A DNA stretch of 64,000 bases from an uncultured Pelosinus sp. (GCA_900542835.1 UQPB01000001.1:105190-169189), one strand, 5' to 3'; counted from the stretch's first letter, positions 15,240-24,251 are shown. A program made the numbers and translations. Notes: generated from the letters alone by a model not told the origin.

Positions 15240-16577
15240 ATGAGCACAGTATTTTACCGGTCGGTAAACAAGCGGCTGCTTGAAGTCGATTACGGCGAGG
15301 GCATTTATCTGTACGACACGGACGGCAACCGCTATATTGACGCCTGTTCCGGCGCGGCGGTGGCCAATCTGGGGCACGCGCATCCGGCGGTAATTGAGGC
15401 GATGAACCGGCAAGCGCAAAAAGTCGCCTTCAGTCATCTGTCGCGCTGGACATCGCGGCCAATCCAGGAACTGGGCAATTTGGTGGCAAAGCTTGCGCCC
15501 GGCTCACTTAATAAGCTGTATCTGGTATCCGGCGGGTCGGAGGCAACAGAGGCGGCGCTGAAGATGGCGCGGCAGTACTATGTTGAGCGCGATGGTCAGA
15601 GTTCGAAGTACCGGGTGATTTCCCGCTGGAAAAGCTTTCATGGCAATACAATCGGCGCCTTGTCCATGACCGGTGATAAACGCCGTAAAAAATATACGCC
15701 GCTGCTGCTGAATTTCCCCCATATTGCTCCGGCCTATTGTTACCGCTGTCCGTTTGGAAAATGCCAGCAGACCTGCGAGGTGGACTGTGCGCTTGATCTT
15801 GAGCGGACAATCAAGCTGGAAGGAGCGGAATATGTGGCCGCCTTTATCGCCGAGCCGGTCGGCGGCGCCGCTTGCGGCGCAATTGTGCCGCATCCCGACT
15901 ATTTCCGGCTTATTCGCCAGATCTGTGACCATTATGATATTTTGCTCATCGATGATGAGGTCATGGCCGGCTTTGGCCGCACCGGGACACTGTTTGCCAT
16001 TGACGACTTTGGCGTCGTGCCGGACCTGATCTGCGCCGCCAAGGGGATGAGTGCCGGCTATTCGCCGCTGGGAGCGGTCATTGCCGCCGAGGAAGTCTTT
16101 ACGGCGTTCCAGCGCGGTTCCGGTGTCTTTGTCCACGGCCATACCTACGGCGGCAACCCGCTGTCGGCGGCGGTTGCGCTGGCGGTTGTCAAAACCCTTG
16201 TCGACGACGGTCTGGCCGAGAACGCCCGCTGTCGCGGCGATTACCTGCTGACGCAGCTGCAGGAGAAGCTGCTGCCGTTCAGCTATGTCGGCGATGTCCG
16301 CGGCAAGGGCCTGCTGCTGGGAGTGGAAATCGTCCGCGACAAGCAGACGAAAGAGCCTTATCCGGCCAAGCTGGCAATGGCGGAAAAGTTGACGCAGACG
16401 CTGCTCAGGCATGGCGTCATCGTCTATCCCGGCAGCGGCAACGCCGACGGTGAAAACGGCGATCAGTTCCTGCTGGCGCCGCCGCTGATTATCAGCAAGG
16501 ACCAGACCGATGAACTGATCGCGGCTCTGCTGGCTGGCTTTAAGGAGTTTGAACAAAATCTGGCGGGTGTGAGGTGA
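15240..16577 (+). CDS. Class III PLP-dependent aminotransferase
   Basis: 445 residues of fold type I. The PLP-binding region IDDEVMAGFGRTG (Asp contacting the pyridine nitrogen) is followed by the Schiff-base Lys in ICAAKGMSAGYSPLGAV. A cysteine-rich insert (YCYRCPFGKCQQTCEVDC, about residues 162-179) is typical of the omega-amino-acid:pyruvate / aspartate-aminotransferase-family subgroup. It forms an operon with the BKACE gene (4-nt overlap if that gene starts at its GTG). Transamination of a beta-amino acid would give a 3-keto acid, the BKACE substrate; this is an inference. The start follows gaggaggagggttagacc. Confidence 0.85.
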   Translation: MSTVFYRSVNKRLLEVDYGEGIYLYDTDGNRYIDACSGAAVANLGHAHPAVIEAMNRQAQKVAFSHLSRWTSRPIQELGNLVAKLAPGSLNKLYLVSGGSEATEAALKMARQYYVERDGQSSKYRVISRWKSFHGNTIGALSMTGDKRRKKYTPLLLNFPHIAPAYCYRCPFGKCQQTCEVDCALDLERTIKLEGAEYVAAFIAEPVGGAACGAIVPHPDYFRLIRQICDHYDILLIDDEVMAGFGRTGTLFAIDDFGVVPDLICAAKGMSAGYSPLGAVIAAEEVFTAFQRGSGVFVHGHTYGGNPLSAAVALAVVKTLVDDGLAENARCRGDYLLTQLQEKLLPFSYVGDVRGKGLLLGVEIVRDKQTKEPYPAKLAMAEKLTQTLLRHGVIVYPGSGNADGENGDQFLLAPPLIISKDQTDELIAALLAGFKEFEQNLAGVR

Positions 16578-16582
16578 GAGAA

Positions 16583-17395
16583 ATGGAAAAGCTGATTATT
16601 ACGCTGGCCCCTACCGGCAATGTCCCGACTAAGGAAATGACGCCGCATGTGCCGCTGACGGCAACCGAAATTGCCGCTGCGATTATCGACTGTCACGCGA
16701 AGGGCGCGGCGGTTGCTCATATCCATGCCCGCGACGGCCAGGGACGGCCGACGACCGAATCTGCAGTGTTCGCGGCAATTATGCAGCTGCTCGACACCGC
16801 CGGCTGCCCGGTCATCAGGCAGATTTCCACCGGCGCCCGCGGCGGCAAACCGGCTGAGGCCAGAGCCGAGGCGCTGGCGCTTAATCCTGATTCGGCCAGT
16901 TTAGCGACCGGGTCCTCCAATTTCCCGGCATCGGCCAATGTAAATGAGCCGGCCCTGGTAGCGTATATGGCGGAAATTATGCTGCAGCGCAACATCAAGC
17001 CGGAAATCGAAGTGTTCGATACGGCGATGATCCATAACGCGGTGCTGCTGCAGAAGGCCGGCCTGCTTAAACCGCCGCTGCTGTTCAATCTGGTGCTGGG
17101 CGTGCGCGGCTCGCTGCCGGCGACAGCAAAGAACCTGTTTTTTCTTGTCGACAGTTTGCCGGCGGGAGCGGTCTGGAGCGTTTCCGTGATTGGTCCCGAG
17201 CATGTCAGCCTGTCGATGATCGCCATGGCTTTAGGCGGTCATGTGCGGGTGGGTATTGAGGACAACGTTTATTATCGCAAAGGCGTGCTGGCGACCAATG
17301 CCGCACTGGTGGGGCGGATGGCCGCCATCGCCGCCGCCATGGGACGGGAGCTGGCGACACCGGATGATGTCCGGCGTATTTGGGGCGTTGGTTGA
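16583..17395 (+). CDS. Beta-keto acid cleavage enzyme (BKACE, DUF849)
   Basis: 270 residues from ATG 16583, behind gaggtgagag; a GTG at 16574 that overlaps the preceding stop is an alternative. The zinc-binding AHIHARD motif (about residues 46-52) and the C-terminal VRVGIEDNVYY with its conserved Glu are present. BKACE enzymes condense acetyl-CoA with a 3-keto acid and release acetoacetate plus a new acyl-CoA; the best-known member is Kce of lysine fermentation. No lysine-fermentation genes flank it. Co-transcription with an aminotransferase suggests a beta-amino acid pathway, and the acetoacetate produced could feed the nearby atoDA-atoB products. Confidence 0.9.
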   Translation: MEKLIITLAPTGNVPTKEMTPHVPLTATEIAAAIIDCHAKGAAVAHIHARDGQGRPTTESAVFAAIMQLLDTAGCPVIRQISTGARGGKPAEARAEALALNPDSASLATGSSNFPASANVNEPALVAYMAEIMLQRNIKPEIEVFDTAMIHNAVLLQKAGLLKPPLLFNLVLGVRGSLPATAKNLFFLVDSLPAGAVWSVSVIGPEHVSLSMIAMALGGHVRVGIEDNVYYRKGVLATNAALVGRMAAIAAAMGRELATPDDVRRIWGVG

Positions 17396-17436
17396 TAGTT
17401 GCACGCGCGGCCCGCTTGCAGGCAGCTTGCCCTGCG

Positions 17437-19056
17437 TTACTTTTGCTTGCGGGCGGCCAGCAGTTGGCGGTATTCCTTGTCCAGACGCTCCAGTTCGGCC
17501 TTATCCGTGGTCAGTGCCAGCCGGCTGACGATTTCCGCCAGACGGTGCTCCAGCAATAGCGTATTCTCTGCTGATACTGCGCTGGCCCGGGTCTGCAGCA
17601 AGTCGGTATAATTACCCGGGAATGCGCGCAGCTTTCCTGCTTCGATCAGCAGCAAACCGGTGGCGACCTTATCAACAAACCGGCGGTCGTGAGAAGCAAA
17701 CACGACCGTACCCGGATAGGCGGCCAGCACCGTCTCCAGTGCCTCCAATGAAGGCAGGTCCAGATAATTGGTCGGCTCATCCAGCAGCAGCACATTAGCT
17801 TCGCTAACCATAATTTTGGCAAGGCATACCCGTGTCCGTTCGCCGCCGCTCAGTACGGCGGCTTTTTTGTCGATGGCGTCGCCACGGAATAAAAGCCGCG
17901 CCAGCAGGCGGCGGACAAACTCTTCAGGCTGAACGCTTGTCGACAGGATGTTAGCGAGAATTGACTGTCCCGGCGCCAGATTGTCGGCGCCCTGCGCAAA
18001 GTAGCCGATACGGACCTGCGGCGATACCGCCAGCGGCGGCTGACGGCGCAGGATTAACTTCAGCAATGTTGTTTTGCCGCAGCCGTTGTCACCGATTAGG
18101 GCGATCTTCTGGCCGTTGGCAATACTGACGGCGGCGTCCTGAAACAAAATCCGGCTGCCAAACGCTTTGGTAATACCGCTGCCCTGAATAACCATCTTAC
18201 TATAGAGGCCGTCCGCAGCCGCCAGATCAAAGCGTATGGTGGGAGCGGCGCCGGGCTTGACGGCTGTTCCCAGTTTTTCCAGCCTGGTTTCGAGGGCTTT
18301 GACAGCTTTGTCGAGACTGGCCTTGGCTTTCTGATTGCCCATTTTGTGCAGGCGGGCTTCGGAGTTTCCCATCCGGCTCGGGGTCTTGCGGGTGGCGGCG
18401 CTGCGGGACTGGCGGTCGGCTATTGCCTGCTCCAGCTGGCTCTTTTCACGGAGGTAGCCTTCGTACTGTCGCTGCCGCTGCAGTCTGACGGTCTCCTTTT
18501 GTGTCAGATAGCTGCTGTAGTTGCCGCGGTACGGCGTAAGCTCGCCGTCGGCGATTTCCCAAATTGTCGTGCAGAGACTGTCTAGGATTTGGCGGTCATG
18601 GGAAACGATGACCAAAGCGCCGGGAAAGCTTTGCAATGTAGACTGCAGCAGTTCGATGCCCTTGATATCCAGATTGGCGCCAGGCTCGTCGGCCAGCAGC
18701 AGCAGCGGTTTTTCGCTGAGAGCGGCGGCAATTTTGCAGCGGGTCCTTTCGCCGCCGCTCATCTGGCCGGCTGCTGCCGGACTGACCTGCCAATGCCTCG
18801 CCAAAACAGGGTCGATCGGCGGGATGGACCGGTCCGGAGCATCAAGCTGGCTAATCAGCGCCGGCTCGCAGCGACGGACGACTTCGCCCGCGTCGACAGT
18901 GATTTTACCGGCCATGATTGCCAGTAAAGTCGATTTTCCCGCGCCATTGCGTCCGACAACACCAATGCGGTCGCCTTTGTTTATCTGCAGGCGGCCGCTC
19001 CTGAACAAGCGGCGTTCGCCAACCAATTTTGCAATATTCTTCAGTTCCAGCAACAA
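17437..19056 (-). CDS. ABC-F family ATPase (possible antibiotic-resistance/ribosome-protection type)
   Basis: 539 residues with two ABC cassettes and no membrane helices. Cassette 1: Walker A GRNGAGKST, signature MSGGERTR, Walker B ADEPGANLD. Cassette 2: GDNGCGKTT, LSGGERTR, LLLDEPTNYLD. Between them is a charged linker with repeated Lys/Arg (about residues 190-270), the region that enters the ribosomal E site in ABC-F proteins. The first Walker B has GAN where most have TTN. Length and linker suggest the Vga/Lsa/Msr-like branch, but housekeeping ABC-F is possible. It is convergent with BKACE and not in an operon. Confidence 0.85.
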   Translation of the reverse strand: MLLELKNIAKLVGERRLFRSGRLQINKGDRIGVVGRNGAGKSTLLAIMAGKITVDAGEVVRRCEPALISQLDAPDRSIPPIDPVLARHWQVSPAAAGQMSGGERTRCKIAAALSEKPLLLLADEPGANLDIKGIELLQSTLQSFPGALVIVSHDRQILDSLCTTIWEIADGELTPYRGNYSSYLTQKETVRLQRQRQYEGYLREKSQLEQAIADRQSRSAATRKTPSRMGNSEARLHKMGNQKAKASLDKAVKALETRLEKLGTAVKPGAAPTIRFDLAAADGLYSKMVIQGSGITKAFGSRILFQDAAVSIANGQKIALIGDNGCGKTTLLKLILRRQPPLAVSPQVRIGYFAQGADNLAPGQSILANILSTSVQPEEFVRRLLARLLFRGDAIDKKAAVLSGGERTRVCLAKIMVSEANVLLLDEPTNYLDLPSLEALETVLAAYPGTVVFASHDRRFVDKVATGLLLIEAGKLRAFPGNYTDLLQTRASAVSAENTLLLEHRLAEIVSRLALTTDKAELERLDKEYRQLLAARKQK

Positions 19057-19150
19057 GAAAATCCCCCCTTATTTTTGAAGAGAGGATGAAGAATAGACAA
19101 ACAGAAAAAAACATGCCTATCCCCAATCCTCTTAGCGGCGCAAACGAACG

Positions 19151-19184
19151 TAAAAAGCCGTCCGGCGAACACCGGCGGTTTTTT
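19151..19184 (-). terminator. Possible attenuator upstream of the ABC-F gene
   Basis: On the reverse strand a CCGCCGG / CCGGACGG hairpin is followed by ctttttac, about 95-130 bp before the ABC-F start and on its coding strand. A terminator inside a leader fits the ribosome-sensing attenuation known for ABC-F resistance genes. No clear leader peptide or anti-terminator was worked out. The rest of 19185-19403 shows no gene. Confidence 0.45.
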
Positions 19185-19403
19185 CGTTCTTTAGCTGCTA
19201 ACAAGATTGACTAGCGCATGTCGGTAGTACCTGTATTCCTTTCGGTTAATGGACTTCCTGTCTCAGTATAGCCAATGCCGCCGGCGATTGCAACCCCGGC
19301 GGCGCTGGCAGTTAAGGGAAACTGAGCGCGGAATGACACGGTCACGGCCTTTGAACCTCCAGCATGGTAAGCCTGATGCTGCATTCTTTTCGCAGCATTT
19401 GGT

Positions 19404-20825
19404 TCAATTAAGCTGCTGCTGCGGCTTAGCCGCCAGTTCGAGTGTGACGACCGTTCCCTGGCCCACGCTGCTGTTCAGCTTAATGCCGCATTCATGCTGA
19501 TCGGCGATCCAGCGGGCTATCGACAGGCCCAGGCCGGTGCCGCCGGTGCTTTTGGAACGGGATTGATCGACACGGTAAAAGCGATCAAAGATTTTCGACT
19601 GATCAGTGGCGGGAATACCGATGCCGCTGTCGGCAATGGTGATTTCAAGCTGGTGTCCGGTATGGCGTGCGGCAAGCCGGATACTGCCGCCCGGCGGCGT
19701 GTATTTGATGCTGTTCTCTATAAAAATCCGCAGCATCTGTTTGAGGGCGGCGCCGTCGGCCTCAACTACGGCCGGGTCGTTCAGCGTCAGGCTGACTCGG
19801 TGATCGGGAGCGATCAGACGGGTTTCCTGAAACACAGTTTCGATAAAGGGGGCTGTCGCCAGATCAGCTTTGTGAAGCTGCTGTTTACCCTGGTCGGCTC
19901 TGGCCAGATAGAGCAGCTTCTCGATCAGATTATTCATATTATCCGCTTCCGATTTAACCGCCTCCAGCCCTTCGGCCAGCGCCTGCGGCTCTTCTTTGCC
20001 CCAGCGGTCCAGCATATTGACATAGCCGCTGATGACGGTGATCGGGGTGCGCAGTTCGTGGGAAGCGTCGGCGACAAACCGCCGCTGCTGCTCAAAGCCG
20101 GTTTGCAGGCGGCCAAGCATATGATTGAACGTTTCGGCCAGTTCGGCCAACTCGTCGCCGCTGCTGCCGACGCGAATGCGTTTGCTCAGGTCGTCGACCC
20201 GGATTTCCCTGGCGGTGGCGGTGATGCTCCGCAGCGGCAGCAAAATCCTGCGACTGATAAACATGCCGGAAAGAATGGCGGTCAGCAGCCCGATCAGATT
20301 GGTCGCGGTCAGAATCTTGGTCAGGGTTTGCAGAAAATGAGCCTGTTCGGTCAGTGCTTTCAGCAGCTGCAGCTGATAGGTCTGACCGTTCTGGCGGACC
20401 GGGTGGGTGACATAATAATAGTACATCTGCTCCATGTTGATGATCCGCAGCGTATTTTGGCGCAGCAGCACAATTTCCAGCGGATCGTGATCCGCCACCG
20501 CTTCTTCGAGCGTTTCCGGGTTGTCCGGCAGGTAGGGGGCACTGTCGAGAATAGTATCGCCGTTATCGTCAAGCACTTTTAAAATCATGCCCGGAACCAG
20601 CAGATTATTGGCAAGAAGCATCTGATCGACCGGATTGCCGGCGGCGACATACGCGTCCAGACGACTGACGCTGATGGCAAAATCGGTTTTGGCCTGGGTA
20701 TAGAGGACGTAATAAAGCGCGGCGACTGTGAGCAGGCTGGTAAACAACAGAATGCAGGACAGCATCGCGGTGTATAAAAGCGTCAGCTTGCTGCTGATGG
20801 ACGCAGGCTTAATCCTTGACCACAT
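19404..20825 (-). CDS. Two-component sensor histidine kinase
   Basis: 473 residues from ATG 20825, which overlaps the end of the response regulator gene by 17 nt. Two membrane helices flank an extracytoplasmic sensor of about 140 residues; then come HAMP (about 205-260), the H-box FVADASHELRTPITVI and the catalytic N (IENSIKYTPPGGS), DSGIGIP and GGTGLGLSIA boxes. It is an orthodox OmpR-partner kinase (CssS/ArlS-like layout). The stimulus is unknown. Genes that probably respond (uppP, a lipid-type methyltransferase) point to envelope stress. Confidence 0.93.
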   Translation of the reverse strand: MWSRIKPASISSKLTLLYTAMLSCILLFTSLLTVAALYYVLYTQAKTDFAISVSRLDAYVAAGNPVDQMLLANNLLVPGMILKVLDDNGDTILDSAPYLPDNPETLEEAVADHDPLEIVLLRQNTLRIINMEQMYYYYVTHPVRQNGQTYQLQLLKALTEQAHFLQTLTKILTATNLIGLLTAILSGMFISRRILLPLRSITATAREIRVDDLSKRIRVGSSGDELAELAETFNHMLGRLQTGFEQQRRFVADASHELRTPITVISGYVNMLDRWGKEEPQALAEGLEAVKSEADNMNNLIEKLLYLARADQGKQQLHKADLATAPFIETVFQETRLIAPDHRVSLTLNDPAVVEADGAALKQMLRIFIENSIKYTPPGGSIRLAARHTGHQLEITIADSGIGIPATDQSKIFDRFYRVDQSRSKSTGGTGLGLSIARWIADQHECGIKLNSSVGQGTVVTLELAAKPQQQLN

Positions 20826-21495
20826 AGCCGACTCCTCTGACGGTATGGATGTACTTTTGGCCAAAGCGCTCGTCCAGCTTGCTGCGCAGGTAACGCACAT
20901 AAACGTCGACGACATTGGTGTCGCCGGTATAATCATAGCCCCAAACCTCCCGCAAAATCTGTTCGCGGGCCAGCACGACATGCTTGTTGCGGATAAGGTA
21001 CTCCAGGAGATCATACTCTTTTTTAGTCAGCTCAACCGGCTGTCCGTCTGCCTGGACTTCATAGCGGCCGGGCAGCAGCAGGATATTCTTCAGCCGCAGC
21101 TCCCTGTCGGCGTCGGTTTCGGTTCTGTGCTTGCGCAGCGCGGCCCGGATACGGGCCAGCAGCTCCTGCATGTTAAACGGTTTGGTCAAATAATCGTCGG
21201 CGCCGGTATCAAGGCCGCGGACCTTATCTTCAATCGCGTCTTTGGCGCTGACCATAATGATTGGTACCGCCGATAGCCTTCGGGCCCGGCGGCAGACCTC
21301 GACGCCGTCCATTTCCGGCAGCATGATGTCAAGGAGGACCAGGCTGAAATCTTCCTGAACAATCCGGTCCAGAGCCCGGCGGCCATTTGTTTCGATAACG
21401 GCGTGGTAGCCTTCATGGGTCAGCTCCATTTGCATAAAGCGGGCAATTTTCCACTCATCTTCAACAATGAGAATAGTTGCGTTGGCGGACTGCAT
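20809..21495 (-). CDS. OmpR/PhoB-family response regulator
   Basis: 228 residues. The receiver domain has the phospho-acceptor Asp in LVLLDIMLPEMDG (about residue 55) and Lys in YLTKPF; the C-terminal winged helix ends RYLRSKLDERFGQKYIHTVRGVGYVV. It is the first gene of the operon with the kinase. Regulators of this class bind 11-bp direct repeats, and such repeats occur just upstream (21583) and before the methyltransferase gene (22654). Confidence 0.95.
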   Translation of the reverse strand: MQSANATILIVEDEWKIARFMQMELTHEGYHAVIETNGRRALDRIVQEDFSLVLLDIMLPEMDGVEVCRRARRLSAVPIIMVSAKDAIEDKVRGLDTGADDYLTKPFNMQELLARIRAALRKHRTETDADRELRLKNILLLPGRYEVQADGQPVELTKKEYDLLEYLIRNKHVVLAREQILREVWGYDYTGDTNVVDVYVRYLRSKLDERFGQKYIHTVRGVGYVVKD

Positions 21496-21582
21496 CAGGC
21501 TGCCTCCTTCGCGCTGTCTATAACCGGGTATGTCTTAATTGTACTATAGATGCCGCCACTTTTCCGTACGGAATAGGGGATT

Positions 21583-21599
21583 TTAATCCAATTCTAATC
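21583..21599 (+). promoter_or_regulatory. Direct-repeat operator before uppP
   Basis: TTAATC at 21583 and CTAATC at 21594 are 11 bp apart and in the same context as the fuller array at 22654. A tatagtata -10-like sequence follows at about 21610. Probable site for the adjacent OmpR-type regulator. Confidence 0.5.
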
Positions 21600-21672
21600 T
21601 TGGACAGGTATAGTATAGGCGTCTGCCGGCGGCGGCCGGCTGTGAATGGAGCGGTAAACTGCGTGGCAAACT

Positions 21673-21734
21673 AGGTAAACGCTGATTAATGTCTGTCGCG
21701 CAATCTGGCTGGTTCATTTAATCAGCGCTTACCT
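21673..21734. repeat. Short MITE-like repeat, internally deleted
   Basis: 62 bp bounded by AGGTAAACGCTGATTAA and TTAATCAGCGCTTACCT (16 of 17 positions inverted). It contains only the CTGGTTCATTT block of the interior. It lies in the leader before uppP. Confidence 0.75.
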
Positions 21735-21829
21735 GCATATTTGGGTCCGCCGCCGTCTGGCCGCATGCATGCCTGGCCTGTCAGGCCGGGGTGCGCCGGG
21801 GATAATTTAACTGATACAAGGAGACCGTT

Positions 21830-22621
21830 ATGCATGAGTATATAATTGCGGTGATTATCGGCGTTATCGAAGGCGTCACCGAGTTTTTGCCGATTTCATC
21901 CACCGGGCATATGATCCTGGCCGGGGCGATGCTGGGCTTTGAGGGTGAGGTAGCCAGCGCCTTCCAGGTGTTTATTCAACTGGGCGCCATTTTAGCCGTG
22001 CTGCTGTTATACCGGGAGAAGTTCAGGCAGATCCTTAGCCGGGATGCCTTCAGCCAGGAAAAACTGGGACTGCTGCACCTGGCGGCCGCAATTGTACCTG
22101 CCGCCGCCGCCGGCTTTATTCTGCACAGTCCGATCAAGCAGTACCTGTTTTCGCCGCTGACAGTGATTGTCGGCCTAATCGCGGGAGCGGTGCTGATGAT
22201 TGCGGCGGAACGAAGCGCTCCCCGCCCCCAAACGACGCAGCTGGACGCGATTAGCGTAAAACAGGCCTTTTATGTCGGCCTGTTTCAACTGCTCTCCCTG
22301 TGGCCGGGCTTTTCCCGCTCCGGCTCCACGATTGCCGGCGGTATGTTCCTGGGGGTTCAGCGAACGGCGGCGGCTGAGTTTTCGTTTATCGTTGCCGTGC
22401 CGTTAATGTTTGCCGCCTGCCTGTACGATTTGCTGAAAATATGGGATAAGCTGTCAGTGGCGGATCTGCAGCTGTTTGCAATCGGTTTTGTGGTTGCCTT
22501 TGGCGTCGCTTATCTTTCGATCGTCTGGTTTCTCCGGTTTCTCAACTCATCGACGCTGACGGCTTTTGCCTGCTACCGGATCGTGATCGCGGCCTTCGCC
22601 TATGCTTACTTCTTTTTGTGA
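21830..22621 (+). CDS. uppP: Undecaprenyl-diphosphate phosphatase
   Basis: 263 residues, about eight membrane helices. The two family motifs are present: EGVTEFLPISSTGHM near the N-terminus and the LLSLWPGFSRSGSTIAGG motif in the middle. UppP (BacA) recycles the undecaprenyl-PP carrier for peptidoglycan and other cell-wall polymers at the membrane and gives bacitracin tolerance. The upstream region has a repeat copy and a direct-repeat operator that may place it under the neighbouring two-component system. ATG follows acaaggagaccgtt. Confidence 0.95.
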   Translation: MHEYIIAVIIGVIEGVTEFLPISSTGHMILAGAMLGFEGEVASAFQVFIQLGAILAVLLLYREKFRQILSRDAFSQEKLGLLHLAAAIVPAAAAGFILHSPIKQYLFSPLTVIVGLIAGAVLMIAAERSAPRPQTTQLDAISVKQAFYVGLFQLLSLWPGFSRSGSTIAGGMFLGVQRTAAAEFSFIVAVPLMFAACLYDLLKIWDKLSVADLQLFAIGFVVAFGVAYLSIVWFLRFLNSSTLTAFACYRIVIAAFAYAYFFL

Positions 22622-22653
22622 TGAGCCGGCGGATTGCCGGCTGATCCATAATT

Positions 22654-22692
22654 TTAATCCAGTTCTAATCTGACTCTAATCAATGTGTAATG
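22654..22692 (+). promoter_or_regulatory. Four-part 11-bp direct-repeat operator
   Basis: TTAATC (22654), CTAATC (22665), CTAATC (22676) and GTAATG (22687) are each spaced exactly 11 bp. This is the geometry of OmpR/PhoB-family binding. A -10-like tatgat is near 22702 and the methyltransferase starts at 22745. Confidence 0.7.
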
Positions 22693-22744
22693 TTCGACGG
22701 TTATGATGATAGCATGCGCGGGCATTTTACGGGAGTAAAAAATC

Positions 22745-23293
22745 ATGACAGAGCGCGTTGCCTTTTTATTGCGATTTCTAATGGACCCGAAAAAAATCGG
22801 CAGCGTCACGCCAAGTTCGGAATTCCTCACCAGACAGATGCTTGATGGACTGGCGTGGAAGGAGCTGTCGACCATTGTCGAGTTGGGAGCCGGCACGGGT
22901 GTTTTTACCCGCTATATCGCCGACCATAAGCGGGAGGCGAGCAGGGTGGTGGTTATCGAGCAGGACAGCATGATGCGCCGCCGGCTGCGGCAGCGTTATC
23001 CCGACTTCTATTTCGGTCGTAACGCGGAAGGGCTGGAGGCATTGCTGCAAACCTATCGCTTAGGTCAAGCCGACTGCATTGTATCCGGCTTGCCGTTTGC
23101 CGCGTTTCCGGATGAGCGGCGCCGCCTGATCGTGGCCGCTGTCCGCCGGTCGTTAAACCCGGAGGGCACCTTTGTCGCGTTTCAGTATTCGCTGCAGCTG
23201 CATTCATTGCTGCGACACTATTTCCGCGAGGTACGGGTCAAATTTGTCTGGCTGAATATGCCGCCTGCCTTTGTCTATTTTTGCAAAGTATAA
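22745..23293 (+). CDS. SAM-dependent methyltransferase, phospholipid N-methyltransferase-like
   Basis: 182 residues. The SAM-binding motif is VELGAGTGVFTRYI (about residues 43-56), with acidic motif II VVVIEQD. The N-terminal SVTPSSEFL stretch and the overall length match the COG3963 phospholipid N-methyltransferase / rRNA-dimethylase-like group. The substrate may be a membrane lipid, an inference strengthened by uppP and a TVP38-family gene on either side. It probably belongs to the adjacent two-component regulon. Start ATG 22745 has only a weak gggag upstream. Confidence 0.78.
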   Translation: MTERVAFLLRFLMDPKKIGSVTPSSEFLTRQMLDGLAWKELSTIVELGAGTGVFTRYIADHKREASRVVVIEQDSMMRRRLRQRYPDFYFGRNAEGLEALLQTYRLGQADCIVSGLPFAAFPDERRRLIVAAVRRSLNPEGTFVAFQYSLQLHSLLRHYFREVRVKFVWLNMPPAFVYFCKV

Positions 23294-23448
23294 TCCCGCC
23301 AGTCTAAGCCGGTGGAACCCGGCGGCAGCTTTCCGCCATCCGGCGTTTCGTCAAGCGTCATGCGGGAAGGTTGGCTGACGGAAAGTCTCCCCGTCCTGAC
23401 ACCGGAGTGGCAGGCGGTAATGCGATTTGTTACGAATTGAGGTGCGGC

Positions 23449-24165
23449 ATGGAGGAAGAGAGGCTGCAGCGGCGGCTAAAGGCCGGCCTGGCTGTGTTGC
23501 TGCTGGTGGCGGCGGTTCTGGTCCATTGGCTGGATCCGGCTTTGTACGGCACTTTATGGCGGCTGCTGACCAGCGGCAATATTGAGGCCATTGCCGCTGC
23601 GCTGCGTTCCTACGGGTTGTGGGCAATCGCAGTCAGCGCTTTACTAAATACAATCATCAATATTCTGGGCTTTCTGCCGTCTATTTTTTTATCGACGGCT
23701 AACGGTATCGTTTTTGGCATCGGTCCTGGCATTGTCATTTCCTGGTTGTCGGAGTGCCTGGGTGTGATCATCGGTTTTTATCTGCTGCGCCGCTTCTTCC
23801 GGCAATCGGCGCAGCGCCTGATCGCGCGAAGCCGGCAATTGCAAAGGCTCGATGAATTCAGCGGCAATAATGGCTTTAAGATGATGCTGGTGGCGCGGGC
23901 GCTTCCCTACATGCCTTCAGGTTTAATTACCGCGCTGGGGGCTGTGAGTAGCATTTCGTTTCGCGATTATGCATTGGCGGCGATTATCGGCAAGTTTCCG
24001 GCGGCGGTGCTGGAAGTTGTTATCGGCTATAATCTGGTTAATTATGAGCGAGGCGCAGCCTGGCTGTCGGCAGCGGTCTGTGTCGCGTTTGTGTACTGGA
24101 AGCTGCGACAGGGAAAAAAGCGTCTGCCCGGCGGCCAGGAAGGCAGACCGGATGCGGCTGATTAG
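23449..24165 (+). CDS. TVP38/TMEM64 (DedA-like) membrane protein
   Basis: 238 residues from ATG 23449 (MEEERLQRR), behind ttgaggtgcggc; the longer frame upstream lacks a site. It has about five membrane helices. The SNARE-associated/VTT core is visible: FLPSIFLSTANGIVFGIGPG, then a re-entrant-type segment and ARALPYMPSGLITALGAVS. Family members are lipid scramblases or flippases, including undecaprenyl-phosphate recycling proteins. The uppP neighbourhood fits such a role. Confidence 0.82.
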   Translation: MEEERLQRRLKAGLAVLLLVAAVLVHWLDPALYGTLWRLLTSGNIEAIAAALRSYGLWAIAVSALLNTIINILGFLPSIFLSTANGIVFGIGPGIVISWLSECLGVIIGFYLLRRFFRQSAQRLIARSRQLQRLDEFSGNNGFKMMLVARALPYMPSGLITALGAVSSISFRDYALAAIIGKFPAAVLEVVIGYNLVNYERGAAWLSAAVCVAFVYWKLRQGKKRLPGGQEGRPDAAD

Positions 24166-24251
24166 CGGATAGGACCGCGTCTGCCCCGGGCATCTTAGTA
24201 ACAGCAGCCTGTATTCGTCAGGAAAGAGGAGGTGGACGGTTTTATCCCGCG

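Noticed and set aside
15504..16556. 350-codon frame antisense to the aminotransferase
   Set aside because: The + strand gene has clear PLP motifs; the antisense product has no domain.
19494..20582. 362-codon frame antisense to the histidine kinase
   Set aside because: Shadow frame opposite an orthodox kinase; Gly- and Gln-rich translation without motifs.
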